From the NCBI GenBank assembly GCA_032717465.1, contig CM064666.1, positions 2,727,501-2,791,500 of the forward strand: a stretch of DNA of 64,000 bases. The letters run 5' to 3'. The notes under the pieces were generated by a model that saw nothing but the letters and a program-made list of their open reading frames with translations, ran no database searches and was not told the DNA's origin. The position numbers were made by a program, and so were the translations under genes. The stretch's first letter is position 1. Every line of letters starts with the position of its first letter. This DNA comes from Coenobita brevimanus. Lineage: Eukaryota > Arthropoda > Malacostraca > Decapoda > Coenobitidae. Positions 36,371-47,560 of the stretch are shown here, piece by piece.

Positions 36371-37827
36371 TCTCCCACAAACCCTGGCTGAACAAGGAAG
36401 GCACTGTCATCTGTGGGAGGGCCTGTGGAGGAAGCAGCTAGCCACTGATTAGGCTGCTGAATAAATGATGCGGCAAACATGGTGCCCTGTGAATTAGATA
36501 CTTGAGGGGTCATTTGCGCTGCCTGGGAAGATGGAGCATAGGCCATCTGTGGAGGGGGGTTCACTGTCACTGTGGGACTAGAGAACTGTGGGGGAGTACC
36601 CATACTGGTAGGGACATGACCACCGTGCTGCTGCTGAGGAATGAAGGCTGCATTCACCTCCTGCCTCTTATTCACTTCAGCTGGTGGTGAAAAGGACAGT
36701 CCCGACGGTCGGTAGCGTGGCTGATACTGCTGCTGGTTAGGGTACTTGTTGTACCTCTTCCACTCAGGGTTCTGAGTGTTTTGCCCCTGGTCCTTCCTCT
36801 GCGGTTTTGGACCTTGGCCATTATTCTTAGAATGGCCTTGTTGCTGGGGCTCAGTCTGAGGTGGTTTCCCAGATTTATCAGCTTTCCTGTTCCAGGTATA
36901 CTGCTTACGAGTTTGATACCCGTATGCAGTGAAGAATGCGTTAGCCTTCTCCACCATTTGGCTGGCATCTCTTACCTGGGACATCTTAAGCTGAGCCATA
37001 AGTTCAGTAGGCCACGACTTTTCTAGCCACGTGCGCAGCATAAGGTCAATTATCCCCTCACGCGTGGAAGGAGTTTCATCTTTCTCCATCCATTCATCTA
37101 AGTAAGCAGTAAGCCGGTCAAGAAACTGAACGGCAGTCTCTTTTTCCTGTAAACGCGCCCTCATGAACTGACTCTTGGCGTCGTCAACTGTGAGACCGTA
37201 CGCTTTGACGAGTGCGGCCTTCATCATCTCATACGTGAGATTGTCTCCACGAATTCTATGGAGAATATCGAGGGCAGGGCCCTCAAACAGGCTAAGAAAC
37301 TGAAGCCACTTAGCTGCATCATCCAGCTGGTAAAGTTGAGCCATGTCTTCAAAATGAGCTATGTATGGCTTGATTCGCTCGCCTTCCTTGTATGGGGGAA
37401 GCTTGATGTGTGGGATCGCCATAACATGTGCAGGGAGAGCGCTTGTGGAGCTTGGGCCAGCTGCACCAGATGTGTCTGAAGCCAAGGAATCTCGCTTGAG
37501 CTTCAGCACTTCAAGTTCATGTTTTTCGCGTGCTTCTCGCTCGGCACGTTCGTGTTCTCGTTCTCTATCTCGTTGTTCACGCTCGTATTCACGTTGTTCT
37601 CGCTCTTGTACTAACTCGAGTTCGCGTTGTTTTCGCTCGTGCTCACGTTCTCTCTCACATTCCTCGCATTGTTTTCGCTCGTGTTCACGTTTTCTTTCGC
37701 GTTCTTCACGAGCATCTTTCTCACGTTGTTGCTCGTAATTAAACCGTGAGAGGACGTAGCTTTGGATTTTTTCTGGGTCAGTAAAGCCCATATCTTTAGA
37801 TTCCTGTGCATAGACATTGGCTGCCAT
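36301..37827 (-). CDS. Gypsy 2 gag-like protein
   Basis: A 508-codon open frame from ATG at 37827. The N-terminal 30 residues are followed by a long charged coiled coil (about residues 30-110: runs of Glu, Arg, Gln and Lys in REHERKQ-type repeats). A Ser/Ala linker comes next, then the gag core (KLPPYKEGERIKPYIAHFED, WLQFLSLFEGPALDILHRI) and a SCAN/retroviral-capsid-like helix set ending near residue 300. The C-terminus is Gln/Pro-rich with no CCHC knuckle. Protease begins in the last 25 residues. It is the most intact frame in the element and could be expressed, but it has no working pol partner here. Confidence 0.82.
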   Translation of the reverse strand: MAANVYAQESKDMGFTDPEKIQSYVLSRFNYEQQREKDAREERERKREHERKQCEECEREREHERKQRELELVQEREQREYEREQRDREREHERAEREAREKHELEVLKLKRDSLASDTSGAAGPSSTSALPAHVMAIPHIKLPPYKEGERIKPYIAHFEDMAQLYQLDDAAKWLQFLSLFEGPALDILHRIRGDNLTYEMMKAALVKAYGLTVDDAKSQFMRARLQEKETAVQFLDRLTAYLDEWMEKDETPSTREGIIDLMLRTWLEKSWPTELMAQLKMSQVRDASQMVEKANAFFTAYGYQTRKQYTWNRKADKSGKPPQTEPQQQGHSKNNGQGPKPQRKDQGQNTQNPEWKRYNKYPNQQQYQPRYRPSGLSFSPPAEVNKRQEVNAAFIPQQQHGGHVPTSMGTPPQFSSPTVTVNPPPQMAYAPSSQAAQMTPQVSNSQGTMFAASFIQQPNQWLAASSTGPPTDDSAFLVQPGFVGDISVKVLRDNGSSGCSVRQSSSA

Positions 37828-38145
37828 GATGCTAACTCAATCTAAATAACTAGCGACTCAGCACTGACCGCAATTTTTTCAGAGAAAGATGCCAATAATC
37901 GAGAATAAAGAATATAGGCACAGGATAGTGGCGACCAGTTTTATCTAATTAAACTGGTATAGAAAGAAAATTAAACAAACAACTAACTGTGAAAACTATC
38001 ATGTAAATTAATAAAAATGAATTAATAATCACCAGTAAGATAGTGCCTGTAGACTTTAATGATAAATACCTAAGTATGAACGAGTGAGTATTATCTCGTG
38101 AATAGCTTTAGAGCTAGGAGTTAATATCCTGGCGATGTCGCCAAC

Positions 38146-40141
38146 TGTCACGGGGTTTTTAAGTATATACAATATTAAACTAAGTGAATTTTTCTCTTTG
38201 AAAGTTGGGTTGAAACAGGGATGTGTCATGTCTTCATGGTTGTTCAATCTGTACATGGATGGGGTAAGAAAAGAGGTACAAGGTAGGGTAGTGGATGTTG
38301 GAGTGGCCCTGGTGAGAGAGGATAGTGTTTGGAAACTCCTTGTACTGTTGTTTGCAGATGATACTGTGTTGTTGAGTGAAGACGAAGGGGAGCTGCAAGG
38401 CTTGGTGGATGAGTTTGGGAGAGTGTGTAAGAAACGGAATCTAAAGGTGACTGTAGGGAAGAGTAAAGTGATGGTCTTTGAGAGAGGTGAAGTCAGTGAA
38501 TGTACAGCAAGGTTGGATGGTGAGGAATTGGAAAATGTGAGTACGTTTAAGTACTTGGGTAGTGTGATGAGTAAGGATGGAGGTTTGGAGGGTGAAGTGC
38601 TTGAAGGTACAGCAGGGAAGAAATGTTGCTGGTTCTTTGAACGCAGTGATAAGAAACAGGGAAGTGAGCATGGAAGTGAAAAAATTACTACATGACAGTA
38701 TTGTGATACCAACTCTAACGTACGGAAGTGAAGCTTGGACGTTGTTGGAAGGACACAAGTCAAGAGTGAGAGCAGTGGAAATGTGTTATTTAAGAGGAGC
38801 CTGTGGAGTCACATGGAGAGACAGGCTGACGAATGAGGATATAAAGGAGTGTTGTGGTGTGGATGTGGATGTGATATGAAGCGTTATGAGGAACACACTG
38901 AGGTGGTTTGGCCTTGTGGAGAGGATGGAGGGTGAAAGACTGACGAAGAGAGTGTATGTGAGTGAGGTGGACGGGGGAGGAGGGAGGGGGAGGCCGAGGA
39001 TGAGATGGAGGGATGGGGTGGAGAGGTATATGAGAGAGGGGGGTGTGAGTTGGGAGCAGGGCAGTGAAATGGTGGGGGACAGGGCGACTTGGAGGCGATT
39101 TGTTTGTGGCCACCCCAAACGGGATTGAGGCGTCTGGCAATAGATAGCTAGATAGAATATTAAAGAATAATTTTCAATAATGCTGAGAGCAGGGACAGTG
39201 AATTGTCTTGTGAAAATCAAGCAGTGATTACTTTATGCGGCTTGCTTCGCCGATTCTCTAAGGACGAAAATTTATAAACTTTCTCAACAGTACACAGCAG
39301 AGACTAATTACTCACAAATGCTGTTTATTAGTACTGTTGGCCTCTGGAGAAAGTGACTCCACCCCTGACAATCAATAACTAATGCTATTAATGATAACAG
39401 ATTCTTACTGATGCATTAACTCCTAGATGGCACAACGGATTTTAAGATTAATACAAAAGGACTGGCCAAATACCAGTTATGAATAGCAAAGCGTTTATGC
39501 TAACTAGGAGCTATAAGTGAAATAAGCTTAATATGCAAAATAAAACACGAGTTTACATTACATTAAGCTCGAGAAATAAGAACTGTTAAATTTATTGATT
39601 ACAAAGAAATAAATTTACATTACATTTCAAAATGAATTCAAAATAAGGAGATTGCACTCACTTGCTCACTCAAAAGCTAACTCTTAAACCTAAGAAAATA
39701 CGAAAAGAAAATACTGGTCAAAAAAGTGGACAAAGTGGATGACTGGGCATCGTTACTGGAAGGACACTGCACACGCTAAGTCTCTCGCCAATCACACTAG
39801 GTGGAAATTCAGGAGCTGGACAATGGCGGCACTGCTACGCACTGGGTGCAACCTGCTTTCATGGTGTACAAATCTTGACTGACTTCAAATCGTGGGAAAG
39901 AGGCAAGTGTCCAGCCACACTGCTAACAGCTAGAATGAGCAAAACACACCCATAATAAATCGCTCAGCAGAAGTGTTAATGTCTCGCACAAAGACGATCA
40001 TTTATGACACAGTGAAAACTTGTTCTGAAAACACTCCCGACCAGGTGAATACGTAGTGGTTAAATTGAACGATAAACACTGGGATTCAACTACAGTTTGC
40101 GGTTTCCCACCAAAGCCAATGTCACGAGCTGACTCATGACA
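38146..40141 (-). repeat. 5' LTR of Gypsy element 2, interrupted by a LINE
   Basis: LTR sequence at 38146-38179 and from 39156 to 40141, separated by an RTE-like LINE. The two parts are collinear with 33325-34330. Next to it, on the minus strand, GTTGGCGACATCGCCAGG (38128-38145) is the likely primer-binding region. Confidence 0.92.
38180..39155 (+). mobile_element. RTE-like LINE family A, copy 3, inside LTR
   Basis: 5'-truncated at the RT QGC region and ending with a TAGATAGCTAGATAG tail. AATATTAAA at 38171-38179 and 39156-39164 is a 9-bp target-site duplication, and the partner LTR shows the empty site. Coding at 38185-38695 carries VGLKQGCVMSSWLFNLYMDG and the catalytic LLFADDTVLLSE. After a frameshift near 38640 the C-terminal TLTYGSEAWTL and WFGLVERMEGERL blocks continue to 39126. 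Confidence 0.92.
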
Positions 40142-40339
40142 TTCACGTAATTAAGAGGCAGAATAAGAAAATACAATGGCTCTACATATATTCACAGTAG
40201 GATTTCTTCATGACTAACATCATATTCTTGTGTTAATCTGTTACAACTCAGGATTAACCTTTTGAGATTCCTATGGCGCATTTTTTGCGTCATTTCAAAT
40301 TGAACCTCAGAGATTCTGATGTCGTGTTTATGTATCATT

Positions 40340-41112
40340 TTAACCCGCCCCGTCCTGGAGACGTGAATTCACGTCCTCACATGATGTGCACTCATATCCC
40401 GGAGACGTAAATTAATGCGGCAACATTGCAAGGTCTCTAATTTGCACAATTTTCAATTTTCGCGAGTGATTTCGCAAGTAATTTTTGGCATGTATACACG
40501 GGCCACCTTCCTCTATTCCTCTACAAGATGCCAAGCAGGGACAATGCCTTACACCCCATAACCTCTCCCCCCCCCTGCACACCATTGTCTCGGCAATTCA
40601 CCTGTTACCAGTGACCTGGCCAATAAAGACATTCAGGGCCAGAGTGATTCCCCAATCGATGACAATGTGGAGGACAAAGTGTACATAGCATTAGAGGAAG
40701 AAACAGTCAGAAATGATGGTCAGGTAATGTGGGAAAAAAAGGTCATGAATGGTGATGAGTTAGTGAATGAAACAATGCTTATAATGCCTATATTACTGTT
40801 TGAAAACCAATATACTTTGTACTACACATAAATTCATACCAAGTAAATAAATAAATACTGTTTATGAGTGGATAAAATAGTTACCCTCCCATAGAACTCG
40901 TTTTCTTTGGTGCCAGCCTGTTAGAAAACCCAGTAAGGTAAGGAGGTACTGGTACCTGGATCGAGTATTTTAAATCTCAGGTGAGCGATTTCTCTATGAA
41001 TTTTCGATGTTTCTCACCAAAAGTGAATGTTTGAGCCTAAAAAAAAAAGGTCCAAAAATGTCGGGACTGGGGCGTACCACTGTCCAGAAAACGTCGGGAT
41101 GGGGCGGGTTAA
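40340..41112 (+). mobile_element. TTAA-inserted element with CCCGCCCC ends (piggyBac-like)
   Basis: TTAA at 40340-40343 and 41109-41112. Termini CCCGCCCCGTCC and, inverted, CCCGCCCCATCC match at 11 of 12 bases. Inside, an acidic open frame (about 40611-40830: NVEDKVYIALEEETVRND) follows a short frame from ATG at about 40522; the two are separated by a C-run frameshift at 40567-40575. The acidic character suits the N-terminus of a piggyBac transposase, but no catalytic part is present. Confidence 0.75.
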
Positions 41113-41321
41113 GATACTTATGTGCAGTATTCACTATAAATCGCAGTTATGGATCATAACAAAGAGACTCGAGTGTGATGTCATGGAATGGTTGATCTAT
41201 GCATGGTGGGTACTGCACAGCTGAGCTGACTCATGGCTTTGTCTCTTTACTTTATTCTTGACAGTTATTTTTCTACAGCAATGTATAAGATTTCAGAGTT
41301 TTGCCTAACGTCAACTTGTCA

Positions 41322-42250
41322 CTCATACGTTGATGACTCCATTCGGTTCCCACAACGCCCATCTCAGCAGTTACTTCAAGAAACAAGGGATGAGGCTATG
41401 GCACACCTGTCTGCCTTGGCTCGTATCTCTGACTGGGATAAAAATAATCTGGTTGTTTTTAATGCTTCTAAGACTCAGTTCTTACACCTATCAACTCGAC
41501 AAAATCTTCCATAGGTATACCCACTAATGTTTAATAATATTCAGCTTAATCATGCATCATCCTTGAACATGCTTGGGGTTTCATTTATTCGGGACTTATC
41601 TTGGAAAGATCATATTACATCTCTTGTAAAATCTGCTTCCAAGAGATTGGGTGTGCTAAGCTGACTCCATTCCTTCTTTACCCCTGCACAATTGTTGACT
41701 CTATACAGGGGTTTTATACACCCCTGTGTGGAGTACAACACTCATGTGTGGGGGGCTCCCCACATACAGCTCTTCTCAATAGGGTGGAGTCAAAGGCATT
41801 TCATCTCCTTAACTCTCCTCCTCTTACTGACTCCCTTCAACCTCTGTCTCTTCACTGCACTGTTGCATCTTTATCTCTTTTCTATCGCTACTTCAATGGT
41901 CACTGCTCCTCTGAACTGTCTGCATGCATACCTCCACCTCTACGACGGGCACGTAGCACCCGTCTAGCAGCAAACTCTCATCTTTTTTCTGTCCAACTCT
42001 CTAATGCAAGAGTTAACCGTTACTCTCAGTCCTTCATTGATGCAACAGGTCAGCTCTGGAACTGTCTCCCTCTGTCTGTATTTCCTGCTTGCTATGAGCT
42101 CCAGTCTTTCAAATGCATTGTGTCCAGGCATCTCGAAACGATCGGATCTTGAATTTGGCTCTCTCATGTATTTTGTTTTTCTTTTGGAGGGAACTGTTAT
42201 TGCAGGCCCATGGCCTTTGGTTCCTTCTTTCTTGCATAAAAAAGAAAAAA
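41322..42250 (+). mobile_element. Jockey/CR1-like LINE family J, copy 4 (3' part)
   Basis: Begins at the RT catalytic region (SYVDDS) with a small internal deletion just after it, and runs to the family 3' end and an A-rich tail near 42240. Coding remnants: 41390-41514 (MAHLSALARISDWDKNN) and 41601-42152 ([26 protein letters not shown]). A stop at 41513 and a frame change at 41750 break it. Confidence 0.85.
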
Positions 42251-42251
42251 C

Positions 42252-42710
42252 TTTGACTTTTATTTTCTTTTTTTTCCTTTCTTGAACATACTACAATAAA
42301 GAACAACAATTCAGCTTGAAAATAGCACCACAACCAACATCCTATCATGAAAAAATATATTTACACTGATCAAAGAAAAAGATCGGGAAGTGAATATGTG
42401 GCTGAGGCACAAAAAACTGTGCATCTTTTTCCTTTTGCTTTACTGCATAACAAAATGCAGAAATAACCATAATCTATATATCATTGTCAAGAAAATTTAC
42501 TGTAGTTTTGCCTGGTTTAAACCAAATTTATATATATATATATTTTTTTTTGCCAAATATTTTTCTAAGGCATGAAATTTTTTTTTTTTTTTTTTGCCAA
42601 ATTTCTATTCATCATTTTGACTTTATTTTCTTTGTTTTCCTTTTTTGAGCAAACTACAATAAAGTACAACTATTTAGCTTTAAAATAATACCATAAGCAG
42701 CATCCAACTG
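42252..42710. repeat. Dispersed duplicate pair, about 95 bp each
   Basis: TTGACTT-TATTTTCTTT...ACTACAATAAAG-ACAAC...TTAGCTT...AATA-CACCA occurs at 42252-42345 and again at 42615-42710. It is AT-rich with no coding. Confidence 0.7.
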
Positions 42711-42904
42711 ACGATTTTAGTCCAAGCTAGCCGAAAAAAGAGCGTAGTTGTTTCCTGGAAAATTTAGTCATCTATGCAATAAAATGAAGCAAATAAAGAA
42801 CTAAAGAATAAATAAAAAAAGACTATAAAGCATAGACAATGTTCTGGGAAGTACAAGACGATGCAGGGTAAACACTGGTAACACTGACTTAGCCGTCCCG
42901 GCAA

Positions 42905-43046
42905 CACCTGAGAGTTGGGTTGTGCTATATATGGACCACCCTGTACAATTTCATGCAAAGTCTCTATTAACTTCACATACCCAGCCTAAAAAGGGAAGAT
43001 TGAATTTTTACACATTCCAGATCTTTTCCTTCTTTGAGAATATTTG
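42905..43046 (+). pseudogene. P450 exon-3-like segment B
   Basis: Open in one frame. It reads SWVVLYMDHPVQFHAKSLL and then KKGRLNFYTFQIFSFFENIW, aligning with exon 3 from its SRVVIV block to its FFENLG end. A GTGAAT donor-like site follows at about 43047, but one base out of phase relative to the true exon 3. I see no convincing acceptor. It may be a duplicated exon or a remnant of a second P450 gene. Confidence 0.65.
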
Positions 43047-43984
43047 GGTGAATATGATAATATCCCATTTGTCTGATATATTCCTTTTAACATATGGAGA
43101 TTAACCCATGGCGTCTAGGTGTCATGTATACATGACGGCCCAGAGACGTCCAGGTGGCATATACAGTATATATACATGAGCTAGTATTTTGTGGCATTGT
43201 TTGAATATTTCTTGGATTATTTCCACTACACACAGCCACTGGCACCCCTCCTGCATGCATCCAAATCACGCTTCAGTAACCTGCATACCTCTATAATGGA
43301 TAGACCTACGTAAAAAGTTTTCCCTGTGTCTGGATCCTTGGCTGAGTGCCTGCACCACCAACTTCAACATCAATGAAGTGGAAAGGCCAGAAAAGAAAAG
43401 GCATTCATGATGGTGCGATAGGGAGAGAACTAAAGGTGACATTATCGCCAGTTATGAGTGGGGAAAGTGCCACTTCCTCTAAGGAAAGCAACCACCGTGA
43501 TGAGTGATGATATTTATGCATTGGATATTTATGCGTCGGATGAGGAGGGTGGATCTCGTGAGTCCTCCACTGTGCACCCATCGTTTCCCCCTGTTCATTC
43601 ATCTGCTATTTCTGATGATGGGAATGGTTCAGAGGGTATTGACGATCCTGGAGAGGGAGATATTGGGATAGATGAGATGGAAGAGGAGGTAGGGAGCGGA
43701 GGAAAGGAGGAGGGAGGGAGGGAGGAGGAAGTGCCATGGGGCAAGCCTCGCACCAGCGCTCTGTGTATATTTATGTGAATAATGGAATAAGAAATTTTTG
43801 TTTCATGATGAAATCAGTGCCTTATTTTAAATTGAAAGTTTTCATGTGGGTACATACTTGTTATGATGAAAAAGTTTAAATCACAGGAAAAAAAAAAATC
43901 TGTTATACAGGAAAATACAGTGGATTATGGATAGTTCTTGGATAACTATTTTGTTCACAATATTATTATTTAGGTTTTATGTAG

Positions 43985-44133
43985 TAATATTAGCAGGAGT
44001 AGTAGTACTAGTGGTAGTAGTAGTAGTAGTAGTAGTAATAGTAGTAGTAGTAGGGGTGGTGGTGGTGGTTGTAGTAGTAGTAGTACTAGTAGTAGTAGTA
44101 GCACTAGTAGTACTACTAATAGTAGTAGTAGGC
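43985..44133. repeat. (TAG)n / (GTG)n microsatellite
   Basis: Long TAG-rich tract directly upstream of the R4-like LINE coding sequence. Confidence 0.95.
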
Positions 44134-44147
44134 GACAGATTGGTGAC

Positions 44148-45713
44148 ATGGAAATTGATGAGGCGGTCACTGACAATTTGCACGATCACACGGACATGCG
44201 TGGTGGTGAAAGACCCCGTGGTGAAGTGAGGGATAGGGATGGACGCCAAGATGCGAGAGATATGGAAACGCTGGGTGGGTTAAATCACCATGGGGAAGTG
44301 AATAGTAGTGAAGTTGGGGGTGAGGAACATCATGAGGTTTATAATAGAAATGAAACTCAGGATGAAGACCACCATAGAGGAGTGGATGAAAAAGTGAATC
44401 ATTCAGGTATTATACGTCCTCAGAACGGTAGTGACACAAAGAACGAGGAAGCAGAACAGCCTCACAGGTCTGTGCAAGAAGGTCATCCCACATACTGGAT
44501 GGACAAATCCCGAGAAAATGCAGTAACCTGGGTGAACACCACATAATGAAATAGTTGGATGGTCCTCAAGTAACCTTTTTGAACCTCTCAAATGCAATGC
44601 TACAAATGACATGATCAAGGAAATCACTCGCCTGATAGCCAACTAGCCAACTACAACAATAACTCACCCATTGCCTTATTCTCTCTTAAGGTCCTTGCAC
44701 TAATATCACATCTCTTCCTCAACAAGACCTGCAGAAAATATTAAGGCCATCCAAAGGCGGGTTGAAACATGGAGAAGAGGTGAAATCGACAACCTACTTG
44801 AGGAAGCAAGGGCCTTGCAGATGAGAATAAACAACCGAGGGAGAAGAAATAAGAATACCAACGATGTTGCAAGGATTTTTGGCAGCAAGATGAGACAGGG
44901 GAAGGTCTCGATGGCAACAAGATCCCTGTCAGCTGAATCACTAAACGGAGTACTTGACCTGACAGATGAAACAATGCAACAACTAAAAGAAAAACACCCA
45001 ACTGCATGACAAGCAAGTGCCCAGTCAAAGCTTTACGGCAACTACACTTCTCCCAATCCCATCATATATGACAGGATAACTGGAGATATGGTGTGGCGGA
45101 AGGCAATGCACACACAGGGAGGGGCAGGACCATCAGGCCTGGATGCAAAATCTTGGCAAGTAATCCTCAGTAACATCAAGTTTGGGGAGGCAGCAACAGA
45201 CCTATGTAACATCATTGCTTCACTGGCGAGGAAGCTGGCTTCAAGTCAGTGCAGTAACATCGAAGCACTGACGGCTTGCAGACTAATCCCCCTTGATAAG
45301 AATCCTGGATGCAGGCCCATCGGGGTGGGTGAAGTCTTAAGACAGATTATAGGAAAATGCATCATGGAGGTGGTGAAAGATGATGTGAAGCAGGCAGTTG
45401 GCAACCTCCAGGTGTGTGCAGGCCAGCAGGCAGGAGGTGAGGCAGCAGTTCACTCCATGAGGAAAATATCTGGGGAAGAGGACTGTCAGGCAGTATTATT
45501 AGTTGATGCCTCAAATGCATTTAATTCCATCAACCGGGAGGCAATGCTGCACAATATCAAGGTTAAATGCCCAGCATTTGCCCAATATGTGGAAAACACA
45601 TACAAAGAACCAGCAGACCTCTACATTATGGGTAAGACAGCAGCTCATGATGTCGGTGTAATCCAATCCACAGAAGGAAATACCCAGGGGGACCCGTTGC
45701 CATGGCTATGTAC
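44148..45713 (+). pseudogene. R4-like LINE ORF, N-terminal region and RT fingers/palm
   Basis: The hydrophilic N-terminal frame 44148-44546 (His/Glu/Asp/Arg-rich) is followed in shifted frames by RRVETWRRGEIDNLLEEARA and then ARIFGSKMRQGKVSMATRSL. RT proper is at 45088-45726: GGAGPSGLDAKSWQVIL, ACRLIPLDKNPGCRPIGVGE, LLVDASNAFNSINREAML, EGNTQGDPL. A stop at 45009 and a frameshift near 45700 interrupt it. Confidence 0.83.
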
Positions 45714-47315
45714 GCCCTGGCGATGACAGTGCTGCAACAACAGATCAAATACGAGGCCACCAATGTAAAACAGGTAGCCTATGCTGATGGTCTCACGGGT
45801 GCTGGCAAGGTTGAGGATGTGAGGAAATGGTGGAACCTTGTAACATCTCATGGCCCTGAAATAGGTTACTACCCTAATGCAAGTAAGTCCATCTTGATCG
45901 TGAAACCAGCTTACTATCAAGATGCACAAGAAGCATTTAGAGGCACAAACGTGGTAGTGACCAGGGAAGGTCAGAGGCATCTAGGGGCTGTGATTGGAAC
46001 TAAGGAATTCAAAGACAAATATGTGAGGGATAAGGTAAAGACATGGGTAGAAGAAATTCATACACTATCCAGCCACGTAAAAACAGAACCCCATGCAGCA
46101 TACAGTGCATATACCTATGGTGTAAAGCACAAGTGGACCTTCGTGATGAGGACCATACCAGACATCGAGTTGCTACTACAACCACTGGAGGATGCAATCA
46201 GGGATTCATTCCTCCCATCTCTAACCAATGGCCACATCCCCACACCAGAAGAGAGGGACCTTCTAGCACTACCTCCCAGGATGGGAGGCCTTGGCATTAT
46301 AAATCCAGTAGCCGTGGCAAGCTATGAACACAGAAATTCACTCAGGCTCACCGAATCCTTGTCACAGAAGATCTGCGCCCAGGTTGAGACAAGTGAAATC
46401 GACCACCAAAGGCAGAAAGACATAAAGACACAGATAAGCAAGAAGCGTGAAGCAAGACAAAAAGACCAGCTGCAGCACATAATCGAACATCTAACACCAG
46501 ACCAGTGCAGAAGAGTTGAAATTGCACAGGAGGTTGGGGCATGGAACTTGCTCACAACCCTGCCTCTCAAGGCAAAAGTCTTCCACTTCAACAAACAAGA
46601 ATTTATTGACGCCATAGCCTTGAGATATGGGTGGCCAATAGAGAACCTACCTCAACACTGTGCCTGTGGCACTGCCTTTGATGCAAACCATGCAATGGTA
46701 TGCAAGAAGGGAGGCTTTGTTTGCATCCGACACGATGAAGTACGCAACCTCACTGCCAAAATACTGCAGGAAATATGCCATGATGTCACGATTGAGCCAG
46801 CTCTGCTACCCCTGGACGGCGAGCACTTCACCCACAGAACAGCAAACTCATCAAATGATGCAAGAGTGGATGTCAGTGCTCGAGGTTTCTGGACACGTGG
46901 GCTGAGGGCGTTCTTCGACATCAGGATATTTGATCCCATGGTAGCCTGTCATCGTGAACTGTCTCTCGAAGCTGCGCACAAGAGGAATGAACAAGAAAAA
47001 AAAAAAAATTATCAAGAAAGGATCCAACATGTGGACCACGGTCGATTCACTGCCCTTGTGTTCACGACATCAGGTGGGATGGGTCCAGAGGCAGTGAGAT
47101 TCTATTCGAGACTGGCAGAGGTTCTTTCTGAGAAGAAACGTCAACCGCAGAGTTCTGTTATGGCCTGGATGAGATGTCGACTGTCATTCTCCCTCGTGAG
47201 GTCTGCTCTGCTATGTCTCAGAGGCAAAAGATCATCAGCCCTCAGGCCTGTCTCTCTGGCGGGTATGGATTACGAAGCTACAGTGGTCGAGAGTCGCATA
47301 GACCAGCGAGTCTAA
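45702..47315 (+). CDS. R4-like LINE ORF, RT C-terminus and endonuclease
   Basis: A long open frame of 537 codons. It begins MYALAMTVL and has the catalytic loop as AYADGLTGAG (YADD reads YADG, a lost second Asp). It continues through PNASKSILIVKP and HLGAVIGT. Near residue 320 is a C-x-C-x7-H-x3-C finger (CACGTAFDANHAMVC). A PD-(D/E)XK-like region follows, with ARVDVSARGFWTRG and AFFDIRIFDP, the acidic pair expected of the restriction-like endonuclease. It ends with a basic tail and stops at 47315. Only a small frame break separates it from the upstream half, so the copy is fairly recent. Confidence 0.87.
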   Translation: MAMYALAMTVLQQQIKYEATNVKQVAYADGLTGAGKVEDVRKWWNLVTSHGPEIGYYPNASKSILIVKPAYYQDAQEAFRGTNVVVTREGQRHLGAVIGTKEFKDKYVRDKVKTWVEEIHTLSSHVKTEPHAAYSAYTYGVKHKWTFVMRTIPDIELLLQPLEDAIRDSFLPSLTNGHIPTPEERDLLALPPRMGGLGIINPVAVASYEHRNSLRLTESLSQKICAQVETSEIDHQRQKDIKTQISKKREARQKDQLQHIIEHLTPDQCRRVEIAQEVGAWNLLTTLPLKAKVFHFNKQEFIDAIALRYGWPIENLPQHCACGTAFDANHAMVCKKGGFVCIRHDEVRNLTAKILQEICHDVTIEPALLPLDGEHFTHRTANSSNDARVDVSARGFWTRGLRAFFDIRIFDPMVACHRELSLEAAHKRNEQEKKKNYQERIQHVDHGRFTALVFTTSGGMGPEAVRFYSRLAEVLSEKKRQPQSSVMAWMRCRLSFSLVRSALLCLRGKRSSALRPVSLAGMDYEATVVESRIDQRV

Positions 47316-47366
47316 TACTTTAATGTCTTTACTTACACTGTAATAAATATGAATAAAAAAATAAAA

Positions 47367-47560
47367 TAATAATAGTAATAGTAGATGGTTGGTAACCACA
47401 GCCGTTGGCGTGCTTGGGGCCAACGGATTGTAATATGAGGGTTAGTGTTAACCTTCACATTACAACTCCAAATGGTGAACTGTATTAGCAAGGTTGGTTT
47501 TTGATCTTCACAGTATAATTCACAAATGGATGGAGGTGATTAAAAAAAAAAAAAAGTAAT
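47367..47560. other. No gene seen
   Basis: A short inverted motif, GCCGTTGGCG...GGCCAACGG, lies near 47402-47427. An A-run at 47541-47555 leads into the (TAG)n tract. Confidence 0.5.

Larger units (their letters stand above)
33325..40141 (-). mobile_element. Gypsy-type LTR retrotransposon 2 (Gmr1-like order), defective
   Basis: The LTRs at 33325-34330 and 38146-40141 begin TGTCA and end TGACA. The 5-bp duplication TTCAC flanks the whole element at 33320-33324 and 40142-40146. On the minus strand it encodes gag, protease and an integrase zinc domain directly after protease, with no RT between them. That order matches Gmr1-like Gypsy elements, where integrase precedes RT. The rest of pol is largely missing. 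It lies 186 bp after P450 exon 3, in antisense. Confidence 0.9.
44134..47366 (+). mobile_element. R4/Dong-like LINE with restriction-like endonuclease
   Basis: A LINE of the early-branching type with a single ORF: RT in the middle and a C-terminal CCHC plus restriction-like endonuclease, instead of an N-terminal AP endonuclease. The 3' end is AATAAATATGAATAAAAAAATAAAA, running into AATAATAGTAATAGTAG. Trinucleotide TAG/TAA repeats lie on both sides. I assign it to the R2/R4/NeSL group, Dong-like, from domain order; the exact clade needs a tree. Confidence 0.78.

Noticed and set aside
37258..37742. Plus-strand Ser/Arg- and Val/Arg-rich frames
   Set aside because: They are the antisense of the charged coiled coil in the Gypsy 2 gag.
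33325..40141. Long duplicated block, at first taken for a segmental duplication
   Set aside because: The two copies begin TGTCA and end TGACA, bracket gag-pol sequence and are flanked by TTCAC, so they are LTRs.
43927..44229. Val-rich hydrophobic ORF resembling a membrane segment
   Set aside because: It reads the (TAG)n/(GTA)n tract.
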